DNA of 34,815 nt from Oscillospiraceae bacterium (GTDB lineage: Bacteria > Bacillota > Clostridia > Oscillospirales > Oscillospiraceae), in NCBI GenBank assembly GCA_022800525.1, contig JAAWQM010000032.1:1-34815 (forward strand), read 5' to 3'. The notes beneath the pieces were generated by a model. The model did no database searches. It was not told the origin of the DNA and saw only the letters and a program-made list of their open reading frames with translations. This document shows positions 22,496-31,190 of this stretch, piece by piece. Within the stretch, counting starts at the first letter, position 1; each line of letters starts with the position of its first letter. The position numbers were made by a program, and so were the translations under genes.

Positions 22496-23390
22496 GTGCG
22501 TCCCCAATTTCAGCGTCAGCAGGGAGCGGGACGAGGCCGTGTTCCAGGGGCTGGTGGACACCGCCAACAGCGTCCCCGGCTGCACGGTGCTGGATGTCCA
22601 GAGCGACGGCGACCATAACCGCTGCGTATTTACGATGGTGGGAAGTCCGGCGGCCATTGAGGAAGCGGCGTTTCTACTGACAAAGAAGGCCACGGAAACC
22701 ATCGACATGACAAAGCACCAGGGCCAGCATCCCCGCATGGGATCCACCGACGTGATCCCCTTCATCCCCACCATGGACATGACGGTGGAGGAGTGCGTCG
22801 AGCTGAGCAAGCGGGTGGCGGAGCGGATCTGGAAGGAATTGCAGGTGCCCTCCTTCCTCTATGAGGACTCCGCCTCCAGGCCGGAACGCCGGAATCTGGC
22901 GGCCTGCCGCAAGGGGCAGTTTGAGGGGATGCCGGAAAAGCTGCTGGAGCCGGACTGGGCCCCGGACTACGGCGAGCGGAAAATCCACCCCACGGCTGGC
23001 ATCATCGCCATCGGGGCGCGTATGCCGCTGATTGCCTACAATGTGAATCTGGACACCTCAGACCTGGAGATTGCCAACAAAATCGCCCGCGCCATCCGTG
23101 CGGCCAACGGCGGCTTCAAGTACTGCAAGGCCATCGGCGTCATGCTGAAGGAGCGGAACATTGCGCAGGTGTCCATGAATCTGGTCAACTATGAGGGGAC
23201 GCCCATCTACTACGTCTTTGAGATGATCCGCGCCCTGGCGGACCGCTACGGCGTGCGGATCACCGGCAGCGAACTGGTGGGCCTGACCCCTGGCAAGGCG
23301 CTGCTGGACTGCGCGGAGTACTATCTGAAGCTGGAAAACTTCGACTGCCGCAATCAGGTGATGGAGTATCACCTGATCGGCATGGAATAA
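22479..23390 (+). CDS. ftcD: Glutamate formimidoyltransferase
   Basis: A 303-residue enzyme that moves the formimino group from N-formimino-glutamate to tetrahydrofolate, releasing glutamate. The start MSKLVECVPNFSVSRERDE is a strong family signature, and the catalytic-region HQGQHPRMGSTDVIPFIP near 80-97 is present. It corresponds to the N-terminal half of the mammalian bifunctional FTCD. The cyclodeaminase half is the separate next gene. ATG 22479 has AAGGAGGAAATAAG ahead and lies within the end of hutI. This route ends in 5-formimino-THF rather than free formamide and glutamate. Confidence 0.94.
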   Translation: MSKLVECVPNFSVSRERDEAVFQGLVDTANSVPGCTVLDVQSDGDHNRCVFTMVGSPAAIEEAAFLLTKKATETIDMTKHQGQHPRMGSTDVIPFIPTMDMTVEECVELSKRVAERIWKELQVPSFLYEDSASRPERRNLAACRKGQFEGMPEKLLEPDWAPDYGERKIHPTAGIIAIGARMPLIAYNVNLDTSDLEIANKIARAIRAANGGFKYCKAIGVMLKERNIAQVSMNLVNYEGTPIYYVFEMIRALADRYGVRITGSELVGLTPGKALLDCAEYYLKLENFDCRNQVMEYHLIGME

Positions 23391-23402
23391 GGGGGTGCCG
23401 GT

Positions 23403-24035
23403 ATGAAGCTTGCGGAAATGCGGGTAGACGCCTTCTCCGAGGCGCTGGCCTCCGATGCGCCAGCGCCGGGAGGCGGTTCCGCCGCGGCGCTGGAGGCCGC
23501 TATGGGTGCGGGTCTGGTGGCGATGGTGTGCCGCCTGACGGAGGAAAAGGCGCAGTTCGCCCGGTACCGGGCGGAGCTCCTGGCGGTCCAGGAGCAGGCG
23601 GAGACCCTGCGTCTGAAGCTGCTGGACGTGATGGACCAGGATACCGAGGCTTTCCTCCAGGTGAGCAGAGCTTTTACCCTGCCCAAAAGGACGGACGAGG
23701 AGCAGGCGGCCCGTTCCGCCGCCATTCAGAAGGGGCTGGAGGCGTGTACGAAGACGCCTTTGGAGGTGATGAAGTTGGCGGAAGAGGCGCTGGAGCTGGC
23801 CGCATCCCTGCTGGGACGGTTTAACGAGAATACCGCCAGCGATTTGGGCGTGGCGGGTCTGTCCCTCCAGGCGGGCCTGCGGGGCGCATGGCTGAACGTG
23901 TGCATCAACGTGGGCAGCCTGAAGGACAAGGCGCTGGCCCAGGACTGCCGGGAGCGCGGGGAAGCGCTGCTGGCCAAGGCCCAGCCCCTGGCGGAGCGTC
24001 TGAGCGCCCAGGTTGGGCAGATCGTAGGCGCTTAA
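23403..24035 (+). CDS. Formiminotetrahydrofolate cyclodeaminase
   Basis: A 210-residue, all-helical member of the cyclodeaminase/cyclohydrolase family. It converts 5-formimino-THF to 5,10-methenyl-THF with release of ammonia and feeds one-carbon metabolism. Typical features are the N-terminal ALASDAPAPGGGSAAALEAA (residues 14-33), a folate-loop signature, and Asp-rich VMDQDTEAFLQVSRAF near 76. GLSLQAGLRGAWLNVCINVG is near 150. It sits 12 bases after ftcD and ends at a strong terminator, so it closes the hut operon. A methenyl-THF cyclohydrolase role is less likely given the ftcD neighbour. Confidence 0.92.
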   Translation: MKLAEMRVDAFSEALASDAPAPGGGSAAALEAAMGAGLVAMVCRLTEEKAQFARYRAELLAVQEQAETLRLKLLDVMDQDTEAFLQVSRAFTLPKRTDEEQAARSAAIQKGLEACTKTPLEVMKLAEEALELAASLLGRFNENTASDLGVAGLSLQAGLRGAWLNVCINVGSLKDKALAQDCRERGEALLAKAQPLAERLSAQVGQIVGA

Positions 24036-24045
24036 AATGGCATTA

Positions 24046-24090
24046 AGAAGCTGCGTTCGCAGGCATTCAGCGCCTGTGAACGCAGCTTCT
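24046..24090. terminator. Terminator between hut operon and protease genes
   Basis: A 19-bp stem (24046-24064 with 24072-24090, one G-T pair; it starts AGAAGCTGCGTTC) with a 7-base loop. No long T-run follows on either strand. It separates two convergent operons. Confidence 0.75.
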
Positions 24091-24115
24091 CTGAATTCCG
24101 GAGGCCCCGGCCTCT

Positions 24116-25828
24116 TTACAGCTCCCGCATCAGGTGGAAGCTCTGCATCAGCTGCACAGCCCCATAGCCCCACTGGTTGTTTGGGTACGCCATGTCGTTC
24201 CGGCGGAGGCAGCCCCGGATAAGGTAGGCCCGGATCTGGTACGTCCCCATGGCCGGATCGTTCCCCTCCCGGATGCCCCATTGCAGCAGCAGGGCGCAGA
24301 TGCCCGCCAGCACCGCGGCCGCGGCGCTTGTGCCGCTCATGGGGCCGGGGCCGTAGGGATAGACACCCCGCACGCCCACGCCGGGAGCCACCAGGTCCGG
24401 CAGCACCCGGCCGTCCCAGGCGGGGCCACGGGAGGATTTCGCATACAGGCTCTTCCCGGCGCTGTCATAGGCCCCGCAGCAGATCAGCCCTACGGCGGTG
24501 CCGGGGCTCGTGATGGTGCACTCCGGCGAGGCGGCCAGAAATTCCACCGAGGGCGCGACAAAGCCGGTCATGGGAAGCCACACCTGGTACTGTCCGTTCA
24601 GCACGATATCCCCGTGGAGCTGGATGGTCCAGACCCCCGGCGTGGCTCCCAGAATCCGAATCACGGAAAGCTGTCCCCCGCTGCCCTCCACCGGGAAGTG
24701 GTACTCAATCTGCACCCGGGCCGCCTCCAGCACCAGCTTCACATCGGCGGCGGGGTCGGTCCCGGGCCGGGCGGGCACCCGGCCCACCAGCTCCCCCGAG
24801 GGGGAACGCACCGACAGGGAAATACGGTCCGCCACGGTGTTCCACACCGCCAGATAGATATTCCCCGCGTTCTCTCCCACCTTCAGATCCACCTGTGCCG
24901 GAGGCCCGCCTGGCTGGAGGACCCCGCTGGTGTGATGCCGGGCCTCCGCCTCGTTTCCCGCCGCCACGCAGAGGCACACGCCCTTCTGGATGGACACGCC
25001 GCCCAGGTACTCCTCAAAGACGCTGTATCCGTCGTGGCTCCCGGAGTTGGTGCCAAGGCCGATGCAGATGGCCACCGGGCGGTTCAGCTCCCGCGCCTTG
25101 CGCAGGATGTACTCCACCCCCAGCATGACGGCGCTGGACTCGTAGGCGTTCTCCTGGTCCGCCGGTACGCAGTACTTCTCCCGGTAGAAGGGCCGGGCCT
25201 TTTTCAGCTTCACCGCGATGATCTCCGCGTCCGGGGCCGCGCCGGAAAACTCATCCGTCTGCTTCCCAGCGGCCACCGACGCCAGGAAGGTGCCGTGTCC
25301 TGACTCGTCCCGCTCCGGCACCAGGGCGTAGGGGTCATCGGAGGCCAGGGCGCCGTCGATGTCCGCCTTGCTGTACTCCCGGCCCAGGAAAAAGCCGGGG
25401 GGCGGGTCGCCCTCCGCTGTCTGGTCGTAAATATACTGAATCCTGCTGCTGCCGTCCTCGTAGCGGAATACGTCCTGGGTGTAGTCGATGCCGGTGTCCA
25501 CGAAGCCCAGAAGCACTCCCCGGCCCTTCAGGTTCAGATAGGGCTGGTTGTGGACCTGGGAAACCCCCGCCGCCTCCAGGGCAGGCCGGTCCAGAAGGCC
25601 CAGCACCACGGAGACGGAGCTGACGAAGGCCGCCCCCAGCGCCTCCTCCAGGCGGTGGAAATTCTCCGCCTTCACATACCCCAGAACGTAGCGCCCCGAG
25701 AGCGTCTGCCCCACCACCACGTCGTCAGAGCTGTGGGCGTAGTCAAAAAAAGTGTCGGTGGCGCGGGTGATGAAATCGACGGTATCCGGCGCGTGGATGA
25801 ACTCCAGCGTCTCCGATGTCAGGCGCAT
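24116..25828 (-). CDS. Csp-like subtilisin protease (S8), second gene
   Basis: A 570-residue S8 protease of the Csp type, whose members activate spore cortex hydrolase during germination in clostridia. Catalytic residues are all present: Asp111 (GFVDTGIDYT), His178 (DESGHGTFLAS), Asn292 (CVAAGNEAEA) and Ser501 (MSGTSAAAA). Residues 1-95 resemble a retained prodomain. About 300 residues lie between Asn and Ser, holding the Csp jellyroll-like insert. No signal peptide or membrane helix is seen. ATG 25828 is favoured over TTG 25834 because GGGG lies 9 bases before it. It overlaps the upstream protease gene (ATG within its end). Confidence 0.88.
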   Translation of the reverse strand: MRLTSETLEFIHAPDTVDFITRATDTFFDYAHSSDDVVVGQTLSGRYVLGYVKAENFHRLEEALGAAFVSSVSVVLGLLDRPALEAAGVSQVHNQPYLNLKGRGVLLGFVDTGIDYTQDVFRYEDGSSRIQYIYDQTAEGDPPPGFFLGREYSKADIDGALASDDPYALVPERDESGHGTFLASVAAGKQTDEFSGAAPDAEIIAVKLKKARPFYREKYCVPADQENAYESSAVMLGVEYILRKARELNRPVAICIGLGTNSGSHDGYSVFEEYLGGVSIQKGVCLCVAAGNEAEARHHTSGVLQPGGPPAQVDLKVGENAGNIYLAVWNTVADRISLSVRSPSGELVGRVPARPGTDPAADVKLVLEAARVQIEYHFPVEGSGGQLSVIRILGATPGVWTIQLHGDIVLNGQYQVWLPMTGFVAPSVEFLAASPECTITSPGTAVGLICCGAYDSAGKSLYAKSSRGPAWDGRVLPDLVAPGVGVRGVYPYGPGPMSGTSAAAAVLAGICALLLQWGIREGNDPAMGTYQIRAYLIRGCLRRNDMAYPNNQWGYGAVQLMQSFHLMREL

Positions 25829-25830
25829 TC

Positions 25831-27387
25831 TCAAAGTCCCCTTTCCAAGTGATTCACCAGCTCATTCATGGTCCCGCACAGGTTCAGCCTCCCGTAGCCC
25901 CACTGGGGGTTGGGATAGGCCATGTAGGGACTGCGGACCGCCCCCTTGCAGAGAAATGCCTTTACCCGCTGGTTATAGAGGAACAGGTCGTTCCCCTGGA
26001 CGATCCCCCACTCCATCATCAGCGCCGCCGCGCCGGAGACGAAGGGGGCCGCCATGCTGGTGCCGGTAAACACGTCGTAGCCGCCCCCGGCCCTGGCGGA
26101 GCGGACGCCCTCAGCCGGGGCTGTGAGATCCAGCAGAGACCGGCCGGCGCAGTCCTGAACGCCCCGGCCGGAGAAGGGGCTGATGGTCTCCGTATCCGGT
26201 CGGAAGCCGCCCACGGAGATGGGGAACAGGGCCGTGGCCGGGAGGGTGATGGTCAGGTCAGGCTCCGGCTGGAGAAAGGCGGTGCGGTCCGTCACCTCCT
26301 CCATGGTGGGGAGCCAAACGTTGAAGCGTCCGTCCGAGACCTTTTTTCCGTAGCACCGGAGCTTCCACAGCCCGTTGAGCCCTCCGGCAGGCGCGTCCAG
26401 ATAGATCAGCACCTCCTGGGAGGCGGTATAATGGGTGGGCACGCCGTAGAACACGGACACCCGGATAGCCCCGAAGCGGAGCAAGCGGGTCCCCTCCGTC
26501 AGCAGCCCGGTGGTCTGTCCATTGGGGAGTACCAGCTCGAAGGCTGCCTCGTCGGCAAAACTCTTCCAAAGGGAGAGGTATACCCGCTCCCGCCGGGTGG
26601 AGACGTTGAATTCCGCGTCCACAATGCCGCCCTCTGTCATCCGCCCCTGGAAGTGGTGGGCCCCGCTGCCCTCGTTTCCGGCGGCGCAGACCACCACGCT
26701 CCGGCCACGCTGGGCCGACTGGTCGATGTAGCTCTCAAACAGGGTCTGTCCCCAGTGAGAGCCGCAGTTGGTCCCATAGCTGAGGTTGACCACGCAGGGC
26801 ATCCCCCGCGCCTCCGCCTGATCCAGCAGGAACTTGACCCCCCGCATCACGTCGGTGGTCCGGGAGCTCCCCAGCTTCACCGCCGCGATGGACGCGCCGG
26901 GGGCCGCGCCGCGCCGCCCGGCGGCGATGGCGGCGACGGCAGTACCGTGACCGCTCTGGTCCGCGGAGGGAACCAGGCCTGCGGCGATCTCCGCCCCGGA
27001 GAAGGCCGCCCCCCGGTGGAAGCCCGGCGGAGGCGTCCCCTCCGCCGTCATATCCCAGAGGGCCGTCACCCGGCTGTTCCCGTCCTCACCCAGAAATTCC
27101 GGGTGAGTCAGATCCAGCCCCGAGTCCACGAAGCCAATCAGGACCCCCCGCCCCGTCAGCCCCAGGCCGTTCTCCCGCTGTACGGGCGGGATGCAGGCCA
27201 CCTCCAGGCTCCGGCTGAGCAGGCCGCTGAGCCGCCGGGCCGGTTCGAAGCAGGTCACCTGCCGGTGTTCCAGAATCTGCCCCGCCTCCCGGTCCGTCAG
27301 CTCCATGATGGCGAACTGGGCGTCCAGCAGCTCCGTGGGATAGCCCAGGGAGAGAATGTCCCCTGTATATTTGATGATGTACTCCAT
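25831..27387 (-). CDS. Csp-like subtilisin protease (S8), first gene
   Basis: A 518-residue S8 protease. Triad Asp88 (GFVDSGLDLT), His147 (DQSGHGTAVAA) and Ser444 (FTGTSMAAPFV), with oxyanion Asn238 (CAAGNEGSG), is complete. The first 80 residues (MEYIIKYTGDILSLGYPTEL onward) look like a prodomain, and residues 250-400 like the Csp beta insert. ATG 27387 has AGGAGG 4 bases before it; an upstream in-frame start at 27417 is less supported. It precedes the other protease by overlap and is divergent from a SleC-like gene, its likely target. Known Csp sets often include inactive members, but both here keep the triad. Confidence 0.9.
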   Translation of the reverse strand: MEYIIKYTGDILSLGYPTELLDAQFAIMELTDREAGQILEHRQVTCFEPARRLSGLLSRSLEVACIPPVQRENGLGLTGRGVLIGFVDSGLDLTHPEFLGEDGNSRVTALWDMTAEGTPPPGFHRGAAFSGAEIAAGLVPSADQSGHGTAVAAIAAGRRGAAPGASIAAVKLGSSRTTDVMRGVKFLLDQAEARGMPCVVNLSYGTNCGSHWGQTLFESYIDQSAQRGRSVVVCAAGNEGSGAHHFQGRMTEGGIVDAEFNVSTRRERVYLSLWKSFADEAAFELVLPNGQTTGLLTEGTRLLRFGAIRVSVFYGVPTHYTASQEVLIYLDAPAGGLNGLWKLRCYGKKVSDGRFNVWLPTMEEVTDRTAFLQPEPDLTITLPATALFPISVGGFRPDTETISPFSGRGVQDCAGRSLLDLTAPAEGVRSARAGGGYDVFTGTSMAAPFVSGAAALMMEWGIVQGNDLFLYNQRVKAFLCKGAVRSPYMAYPNPQWGYGRLNLCGTMNELVNHLERGL

Positions 27388-27433
27388 ACAGCCTCCTGTC
27401 TTACGATCCGCCCGCACAGTTATGCGGCGCGTC

Positions 27434-27502
27434 TTTGTATGGGACCAGTATCAGCCTGCGGCCAACGGACGGTCCCGGCAGTGTCACCGCCTGCATAAAC
27501 TA
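27434..27502. promoter_or_regulatory. Divergent promoter region with sporulation-type -10 motifs
   Basis: Plus strand (towards sleC): CATAAACTA at 27494-27502 fits the sigma-K-type CATANNNTA, 26 bases before ATG 27528. Minus strand (towards csp): CATACAAA at 27441-27434 is one base from the sigma-E CATACA(A/C)T. No convincing -35 was found for either, so the assignment is tentative. Confidence 0.4.
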
Positions 27503-27527
27503 GTATACGGAAAGGAGGACTGCCGTT

Positions 27528-28760
27528 ATGAATCCAAACTACCTGGACAAAGGCAATCTGCAAATATTTGTGACTGCGGGGGAGTCCCCCATCCCCGGCG
27601 CGCGGGTCCGTGTCACCGACCCCCAGAACGGGGCGGTGCTGGAGGAGGCCGTCACCGACGCCTCCGGACAGACCCCATTTATCGAGCTGCCCGCACCGCC
27701 CATAGAGTGGTCGGTGGTAGAGGGCGAGGCAGATCAGAGGCCCTATGCCGTCTATAACGTCACCGTCTCCGTCGGGGGCTGGCAGACGCTCCATATCAGC
27801 GGCGTGGAGCTGCTGCCGGCGGGCCGCTCCATCCAGCGGGCGGAGCTCCCCCGGGCCGCCTCCAGCGGCTTCAACGTCCGCAACCTGCTCCTGCCGCCCC
27901 ACGCCCTCTGGGGAGAACCCTCCGCCCGGGAACCGGAAGATGAGGTGAAGCCCCTGCCGGATCAGTCGGGACTGGTGGTGCTGCCGGAACCGGTGATTCC
28001 GGAGTTCGTCGTGGTCCACGACGGGCGGCCCGACGACGCCTCAGCGGCCAACTACTGGGTGCGGTTCAAGGATTACATCAAGAACGTGGCGTGCAGCGAA
28101 ATCTACTCCACCTGGCGGACGGAGGCCATCAAAGCCAACGTCCTGGCAATCATCTCCTTTACCCTCAACCGGGTCTACACGGAGTGGTACCGGGGAAAGG
28201 GGTACGATTTCACCGTTACCAGCTCCACCGCCTTTGATCAGTCCTACTCCCACAACCGGACCATCTTTGAGGAAATCGGCGTGGTGGTGGACGATCTTTT
28301 TACTACCTACATCACCAAGGAGGGTATCTCCCAGCCCCTCTTCACCCAGTACTGCGACGGACGGCGGACCCAATGCGGCGGATTGAGCCAGTGGGGGTCC
28401 CAGGCCCTGGCGGAGCAGGGCTGGGACGCGATGAACATTCTGCGGAAATACTACGGGTCCGAGATCTACCTGAAGAGCGCCGAAAAGGTGGAGGGGGCTC
28501 CCATGTCCTACGGCGGCGAGGTACTCTCCCCCGGCAGCGAAGGCGAAGCGGTACGGACCATCCAGCAGCAGTTGAACCGCATTTCTCAGAATTTCCCCGC
28601 AATCCCCAAAATCCCTGTGGATGGAGCCTACGGCCCGGCGACGCAGGAGGCGGTGACGGAATTTCAGAAGATTTTCCATCTTCCTCAGACCGGAAGCGTG
28701 GATTTCGCCGCATGGTATGAAATATCCAATGTATTCGTGGCAGTAACGGAGATGGCATAA
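27528..28760 (+). CDS. sleC: SleC-like spore cortex-lytic enzyme
   Basis: A 410-residue cortex hydrolase precursor. Residues 10-100 form a beta-rich pro-region (LQIFVTAGESPIPGARVRVT). Residues 180-325 hold a SpoIID-like lytic domain with Glu191 in NVACSEIYSTW as probable catalytic acid and the CDGRRTQCGGLSQWGSQAL loop. Residues 345-405 are a peptidoglycan-binding domain (VDGAYGPATQEAVTEFQK). No signal peptide, as for SleC stored in the spore integument. In C. perfringens and C. difficile, Csp proteases cut SleC to start cortex breakdown; here both parts lie side by side. ATG 27528 follows AAAGGAGG. It is the best-supported member of the germination module. Confidence 0.88.
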   Translation: MNPNYLDKGNLQIFVTAGESPIPGARVRVTDPQNGAVLEEAVTDASGQTPFIELPAPPIEWSVVEGEADQRPYAVYNVTVSVGGWQTLHISGVELLPAGRSIQRAELPRAASSGFNVRNLLLPPHALWGEPSAREPEDEVKPLPDQSGLVVLPEPVIPEFVVVHDGRPDDASAANYWVRFKDYIKNVACSEIYSTWRTEAIKANVLAIISFTLNRVYTEWYRGKGYDFTVTSSTAFDQSYSHNRTIFEEIGVVVDDLFTTYITKEGISQPLFTQYCDGRRTQCGGLSQWGSQALAEQGWDAMNILRKYYGSEIYLKSAEKVEGAPMSYGGEVLSPGSEGEAVRTIQQQLNRISQNFPAIPKIPVDGAYGPATQEAVTEFQKIFHLPQTGSVDFAAWYEISNVFVAVTEMA

Positions 28761-28770
28761 ATTCCGGATG

Positions 28771-28813
28771 AAACAGCAGAGGAACCGCCGCATTGGCGGT
28801 CCCTCTGCTGTTT
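28771..28813. terminator. Bidirectional terminator after sleC
   Basis: AAACAGCAGAGG-A-ACCGCC (28771-28789) pairs with GGCGGT-C-CCTCTGCTGTTT (28795-28813) with one mismatch. T's follow on both sides. It serves sleC and the convergent arabinan operon. Confidence 0.85.
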
Positions 28814-28839
28814 GGCCTGTACCGGCCGGCGGACAGGTT

Positions 28840-30888
28840 CTACGTCCGAAACCATACCCGCATTTCTCCCACGCCCCGGTTTGCCCAAGCAAAGTAGGGG
28901 ATGAATCTGAGCGCGGTTTTCTCCTGTACCGGCGGCACATACTCGCTGTACAGGACGTTTGACTGCGCGGGGATCTCCTTCAGCGCCGGAACGCGGAGCG
29001 TCATCACGGAAAAGCCCTGCAGATCCTCCATCGCGGCCTGAATCCCGCTCCGCGCCTCCAGGTCCAGACGGAAAAGGTGAAGGTCCCTTCCATTGTCGGC
29101 CTCCTCGGCGCAGAACGTGATGGGCCCGCGAACCACAGCGGCTTTGCCGGTATCCTCACGCACCCGCGAACTGGCTGCAACCACATGTACCTCCATGGGA
29201 AAGTCCAGGGTGACCACGTCGCCGTCATGCCAAACGCCGCTCAGATAGCAGTAACCGTCCCGGTCCACCCGCTCCACCGCCTCGGGGGCAGTGACGGACG
29301 CCCTTCCGCTCCATCCCGGAATGCGGAAGGCAAGGCTGCATTCCGCTGGAGCGTCCGTGCGCACCGTCATACTGGCTCTGCCCTGCCAGGGCATTTCCGT
29401 GGTCATCTCCAGGCGGAGCGTCTGCGCTCCGGCCCGCTTTGTGACAGAGCTGCCCAGATACAGATGCGTCCACAGGGTATCGTCATTTTCCGTGTAGGCG
29501 TAGGCGGCCACGGAGCTGACCAGCCGGGCAATGTTGGGCGGACAGCAGGCGCAGCCGAACCACTTCTGACGCACCGGCTTCACATGGCCCAGCCTCCGGT
29601 CCCGGCCGCAGACGTCCGGGACGGCCTCCAGCGGGTTGACATAGAAGAAGCTCTTCCCGTCCAAAGCCATGCCCGCCAGCACGGTATTGTAAAGCGCCAG
29701 CTCCATCACGTCCGCAAACTCCGCCCTGGGTTCGATCTCCAGCATCCTGCGGGCAAAGAACACCAGTGCAATGGCCGCGCAGGTCTCTGAGTAAGCTGCG
29801 TCGTTGGGCAGGTCAAAGGGGTAGGAGAACGCCTCGCCGTAAACCGTGCCGCCCACGCCGCCGGTAATATACAGCTTCTCCTTTACGACACTGTCCCAGA
29901 GCCGCTGGCAGGCGGCGTACATCTTCTCATCCCCGGTCCGCTTTGCCACGTCCGCCATGCCCGCGTACAGATACCCCGCCCGGACTGCATGGCCTACCGC
30001 CTCGCTTTGCTCCCGGACCGGCTTATGGGCCTGGTGATAGGCATAGCGGTCAGGGTTTTCATCCGGAGTATAGGGCTTGCCCTCATATTCGCTGCGCATC
30101 CTGGCCTCCTGGTCGAAATAGCTGGGCTGCGTCCCCCGCTGGTCCAGGAAGAACTTGCTGAGAGCCAGATATTTTTCGCAGCCCGTGGCCTCATACAGCC
30201 GGACCAGGGCCATCTCCGCGATCTCATGGCCCGGATAGCCCTTACATTTTTCAGGCTCAGGGCCGAAGCGGTCCGCCACATAGTCCGCGAAGCGGCAGGC
30301 AGCCTTCAGCAGCTTGTCCTTTCCGGTGGCCTGATAGTAGGCAGCCGCGCCCTCCGTCAGATGGCCCAGACAGTACAGCTCGTGATGGTCCCGCAGGTTG
30401 GTGAAGGCCCGGTCCATGCCGTTGATGATATAATAGGTGTCCAGATACCCGCTGTCATGCTGGGCGGAACAGACCAGCTCAATGGCCTCATCCGCAGTTT
30501 TCTCCAGCGCGGGGTCCGGGCGCTGGGCCAGGGAATACGCCACGGCTTCGATCCACTTGGAGAAGTCCGTGTCCTGGAACACATAGCCGTAGAATTTGTT
30601 CGGATCAGGGTGTGCCGGGTCCTCCGGGACGGCCTGGAAGCCCCTGTAGGTATAGCTGGGCTCAGCATAGCCGGCGCCCTTCTCGCGCTTTTCCCTCATC
30701 ATCCTTGCCGCGGCGCGGAAATTGTGCATACAGTAGCTGGGCTCAGCGTCCTCCACGCGGTCGTTAAGGGCTTCCCACTGGTAGGGGATCACCTCTGTGC
30801 GGACAAGCTCCTGCTCCTTGTGCCAGAAGCTGTCCGTCACCTGAACCGCCCTTAAATCCAGGGGCCTGCTGAAATGCTTTTTGTCCAT
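28840..30888 (-). CDS. GH127 beta-L-arabinofuranosidase
   Basis: A 682-residue retaining glycosidase of GH127 (DUF1680) that releases L-arabinofuranose from beta-linked oligosaccharides. Zinc ligands match HypBA1: Glu368 and Cys370 in YSETC and the Cys448-Cys449 pair in FGCACCPPNIARL. Glu352 (GEAFSYP, 16 residues before Glu368) fits the acid. There is an (alpha/alpha)6 barrel N-terminal half, including YGYVFQDTDFSKWIEAVAYS, and C-terminal beta sandwiches. No signal peptide, so it works inside the cell on imported oligosaccharides. ATG 30888 has AAGGAGG. It is the third gene of the arabinan operon. Confidence 0.94.
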   Translation of the reverse strand: MDKKHFSRPLDLRAVQVTDSFWHKEQELVRTEVIPYQWEALNDRVEDAEPSYCMHNFRAAARMMREKREKGAGYAEPSYTYRGFQAVPEDPAHPDPNKFYGYVFQDTDFSKWIEAVAYSLAQRPDPALEKTADEAIELVCSAQHDSGYLDTYYIINGMDRAFTNLRDHHELYCLGHLTEGAAAYYQATGKDKLLKAACRFADYVADRFGPEPEKCKGYPGHEIAEMALVRLYEATGCEKYLALSKFFLDQRGTQPSYFDQEARMRSEYEGKPYTPDENPDRYAYHQAHKPVREQSEAVGHAVRAGYLYAGMADVAKRTGDEKMYAACQRLWDSVVKEKLYITGGVGGTVYGEAFSYPFDLPNDAAYSETCAAIALVFFARRMLEIEPRAEFADVMELALYNTVLAGMALDGKSFFYVNPLEAVPDVCGRDRRLGHVKPVRQKWFGCACCPPNIARLVSSVAAYAYTENDDTLWTHLYLGSSVTKRAGAQTLRLEMTTEMPWQGRASMTVRTDAPAECSLAFRIPGWSGRASVTAPEAVERVDRDGYCYLSGVWHDGDVVTLDFPMEVHVVAASSRVREDTGKAAVVRGPITFCAEEADNGRDLHLFRLDLEARSGIQAAMEDLQGFSVMTLRVPALKEIPAQSNVLYSEYVPPVQEKTALRFIPYFAWANRGVGEMRVWFRT

Positions 30889-30920
30889 AGTATCCTCCTT
30901 ATTTCTTTATCCTGGGGCAT

Positions 30921-31190
30921 TTACCATAACGCGTCGGCCCTGGGACAGTGCATGTCAATCCGCGCCGCCCGCATCTCCACATAGCATCCGCACTGGCGGC
31001 AGGTCCCGTTCTCCAGGCTGGCGCAGGCTTTGCAGGCCCGCAGCCTCGCCTCATATACGTCATCCGGCGCACGCTTCTTCCTGGGCATGGTCTCACGATA
31101 GAGGAGGACGCTCCTGTAATAGTCGTTCTCACCGGCCATTTCCCGCAGGAGGCACTGGCGGCACCGCCTGACCGAAGCTGTCCCGCTCAT
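30921..31190 (-). CDS. Cysteine-rich small protein (DUF6171-like)
   Basis: An 89-residue protein with eight cysteines in zinc-ribbon spacing: Cys10-x2-Cys13, Cys53-x2-Cys56, Cys64-x2-Cys67-x-Cys69 and Cys82. The motif [20 protein letters not shown] near residues 53-72 is what I associate with DUF6171. The start at 31190 overlaps the GH51 stop (ATGA), so it is translationally coupled, and GH127 begins 33 bases after its stop. It probably binds zinc. Its function is not known. Its conserved place between two arabinofuranosidase genes is odd for a regulator-sized protein. Confidence 0.75.
   Translation of the reverse strand: MSGTASVRRCRQCLLREMAGENDYYRSVLLYRETMPRKKRAPDDVYEARLRACKACASLENGTCRQCGCYVEMRAARIDMHCPRADALW

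Noticed and set aside
25816..27498. A 560-codon plus-strand open frame antisense to a Csp gene
   Set aside because: The minus strand encodes an intact S8 protease with full triad; the plus reading is low-complexity Pro/Gly/His.
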